Below are positions 62,115 to 64,000 of a stretch of 64,000 nucleotides of DNA, in pieces; position 1 is the stretch's first letter, and each line of letters opens with the position of its first letter. A model generated the notes under the pieces. That model made no database searches. It worked only from the letters and a program-made list of their open reading frames with translations, and was not told the DNA's origin. The DNA comes from Chrysomallon squamiferum (Eukaryota > Mollusca > Gastropoda > Neomphalida > Peltospiridae), in NCBI GenBank assembly GCA_012295275.1, contig CM022676.1:8299586-8363585 (forward strand). The letters are read 5' to 3'. A program made the translations under genes and the position numbers.

Positions 62115-62360
62115 AGTTACACAATTGTCCACTTCTTTCTATTTTATTTCGTAGAGAAAAAAAAAGAAGAATAATCTGATATTAAAATTAATTTTCTTCT
62201 TCTTCGTCGTCTTCATTTTATACAGTTGAAATATTTGGAGGGGCGGGGTTTTAGACCAATGATGAAAATGGTTTATGTAAGATAGGCTATATTATTATTA
62301 GTTGGAGTGGGCGGAGCTAAACTTGACTTGTCAAACTAATCAAACAATGTGACGTCGCCA
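62115..62360 (-). promoter_or_regulatory. Rh gene promoter region
   Basis: Upstream of the ATG at 62114 are a GC box (GGGGCGGGG) at about 62241-62249, a CCAAT at about 62255-62260, a second GC box (GTGGGCGGAG) at about 62307-62316, and a full-type CRE (TGACGTCG) at about 62349-62356, with GGCGACGTCAC on the minus strand. There is no clear TATA box close to the ATG. The CRE would fit cAMP-linked control, but that is inference. Confidence 0.45.
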
Positions 62361-64000
62361 AAATTATGTCATATAAGGTGAGGCCCTTCCAAAATAATTT
62401 TTTGTGTTTCTTCACTCAGGCGAAAACGGAATGAAAAAAACACAATTTATTTGTGAACCAGAAAACAAGATAGATTTCAAGCTTGATCTGGAACCAACAA
62501 AAAAAATACAGGATAATCGGTTAATGTGTAAGAAAAAATATCGGGTTTTCTCCCGTTCCAGAATTGGAGCTACTGTTGTCGTATTTTTAAGCAACTGTAA
62601 AAATAATGATAGTTGTTGTACTCTTGTTAAAAAGACCAGAGAGATAAATGGTTTGATTTTTTACTCTTTTTTTTTAAAGGTTATTTAATGTAATCTTGAT
62701 ATAATGAAAATATGAAAGTAGAAACCCGTCTTTCTGTATCTGCTTGAAATAAACAATATGTACGTTTATAATGATATATCGAAGACTTTGAAATGTACTT
62801 GTAATAATTACAATACATAAAATATTATGATCATTATTTGATATCCTATATTATCGATAATTCTTATTTGTTTCTGGTAAATGTTTTTTAGAATTTAACT
62901 CTATAGAGATTCTTGTCGAAAGTTTGAAATTATTTCAGAGATCTTCCCTCCTCAGAGCTTCTGTTAACTCGCATCTTTGAAAAACCTGAACCACGACCTT
63001 TCAAACAAATAAGCAATAGACCATGGTTGGAACGTGATATTCATCAACAATGTTCAGAAGTAAAATCATTTTAATAATGCATAATGCGTAAGGTCAATAC
63101 TTCAGTCAGCGAACTTAAAAGAGATCTGACGCCAGAATAGATTTGAATTAATTGATATAAAGATAATCTCTTAAAGACATAGAGATAGCCAAAAAAAAAA
63201 AAAAAAAAAAAAATTAAATGATAAAAATAAATAAAATAACTGATTGTATTTATGCATGACGGATAATGCAATATGATAATAGCCGGTCATATTTATTTCT
63301 TTACATTTTTTAAAACGTTGCATCTATCTATCTATCTTTCTATCTATCTATCTGTCTGTCTATCTGTCTGCCTGTCTGTCTGTCTATCTATCGCTGTCTG
63401 TCTGTGTGTGCGTGCGTGCGTGCTTGCATGCATGCATACATACATACATACACACATATACAAACATATTTACCTACTTCCATATATATATATATATATA
63501 TAGGTTGTCCTTCAGTTACGACGGACGTAAAGTGATTTTAATTGCAAGTTAGAATTACGATAGCTTAAATCATTTTCCTAACACACCCTAAAGTCACAAG
63601 TAATACGAAGTCCCCTGTATATATCTATATATATATATATATATTTTGTTTTCCTTTTCTTTTTTTTTTTTTTTTTCTTTTTTTTTCTTTTTTATTTCTT
63701 TTTTTTTTTTTTTTTTTTTTTTTTTTGCGTGTGTGTTGGACTTTTTTTTTTTCCTTTCTTCTTCTTCTTCTTCTTCTTTTTTGTTTTAAATTTATTTTAG
63801 AGGTATTTGACCGTGCGTTCGTTACTTAGTCAAACAGTGGTCTTGAAAGTCTTTGTTAAAGTGTAATTAAATGAACCAAATCGAGTAACGACCGGGTGAA
63901 ACACGTCACAAATTAGTCACCGGTATCTTCAGTTACTCTTACAGGTATTAGTTTCTTTTTGTCCTTGACTAGGTATATCTGTGAGAAGAGTGTATTTATA
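62361..64000. other. Right-hand end, upstream of Rh, no gene identified
   Basis: A 94-codon plus-strand frame at 62404-62688 contains SGENGMKKTQFICEPENK and follows TTCTTCACTCAG, a possible acceptor, but I recognise no family. The rest holds poly-A (63190-63212), (CTAT)/(CTGT)n at 63323-63400, (TA)n at 63482-63502 and long poly-T (63660-63726). Unique sequence at 63505-63600 may be a decayed repeat end. Confidence 0.5.

Noticed and set aside
62404-62688. 94-codon plus-strand frame upstream of Rh
   Set aside because: It follows an acceptor-like CTTCACTCAG, but there is no recognised domain, and it lies in the likely Rh promoter region with Lys/Asn-rich, AT-driven composition.

Overview
The window looks like animal nuclear DNA, most likely from a lophotrochozoan and probably a mollusc (perhaps a gastropod). 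It is AT-rich and split-gene, with canonical GT-AG introns. It is crowded with dinucleotide, tri- and tetranucleotide repeats and carries at least one tRNA-derived SINE. A fibrinogen-related lectin gene sits beside a tandem-Ig gene, the two halves that gastropod FREPs join in one protein. The species call is an inference from style and gene content. No bacterial or viral genes are seen.

Five protein-coding genes could be reconstructed, all on the minus strand. From left to right: (1) the first two coding exons of a C2CD2/C2CD2L (TMEM24)-like lipid-transfer protein, joined across an intron of about 21.9 kb (1403-23290), with the gene running off the left edge; (2) an uninterrupted WDR27 gene (27818-30495) with an apparent one-base frameshift near 28020 just before its last WD repeat; (3) a nine-exon gene for a GPI-anchored-looking protein with one V-like Ig domain and five tandem Trp-rich Ig domains, each on one phase 1-1 exon (32290-38215, 720 aa); (4) a five-exon secreted fibrinogen-domain lectin (39934-43033, 236 aa); (5) a nine-exon Rh-type ammonium transporter (48882-62114, 456 aa). 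For genes 3, 4 and 5 the exon lengths sum exactly to an open frame with matching phases at every junction. One donor, IgSF exon 3, is less certain.

The sequence between genes is mostly simple repeat. Over that background lie several minisatellites (30, 48, 54, 63 and about 22 bp units), small tandem and dispersed duplications, a degenerate telomere-like block, thirteen long (TC)n/(GA)n tracts, a polypurine GAA block, and a possible inverted-repeat-ended element that contains the 48-bp array. Three weak plus-strand exon candidates (3532, 5770, 24769) are given at low confidence.

Functionally, genes 3 and 4 look like a small recognition locus: a secreted FReD lectin and a surface-anchored Ig protein, adjacent, in the same orientation, with similar signal-exon junctions. 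The C2CD2-like protein (membrane-contact lipid transfer), WDR27 (scaffold) and Rh (NH3/CO2 channel) are unrelated housekeeping or physiology genes.
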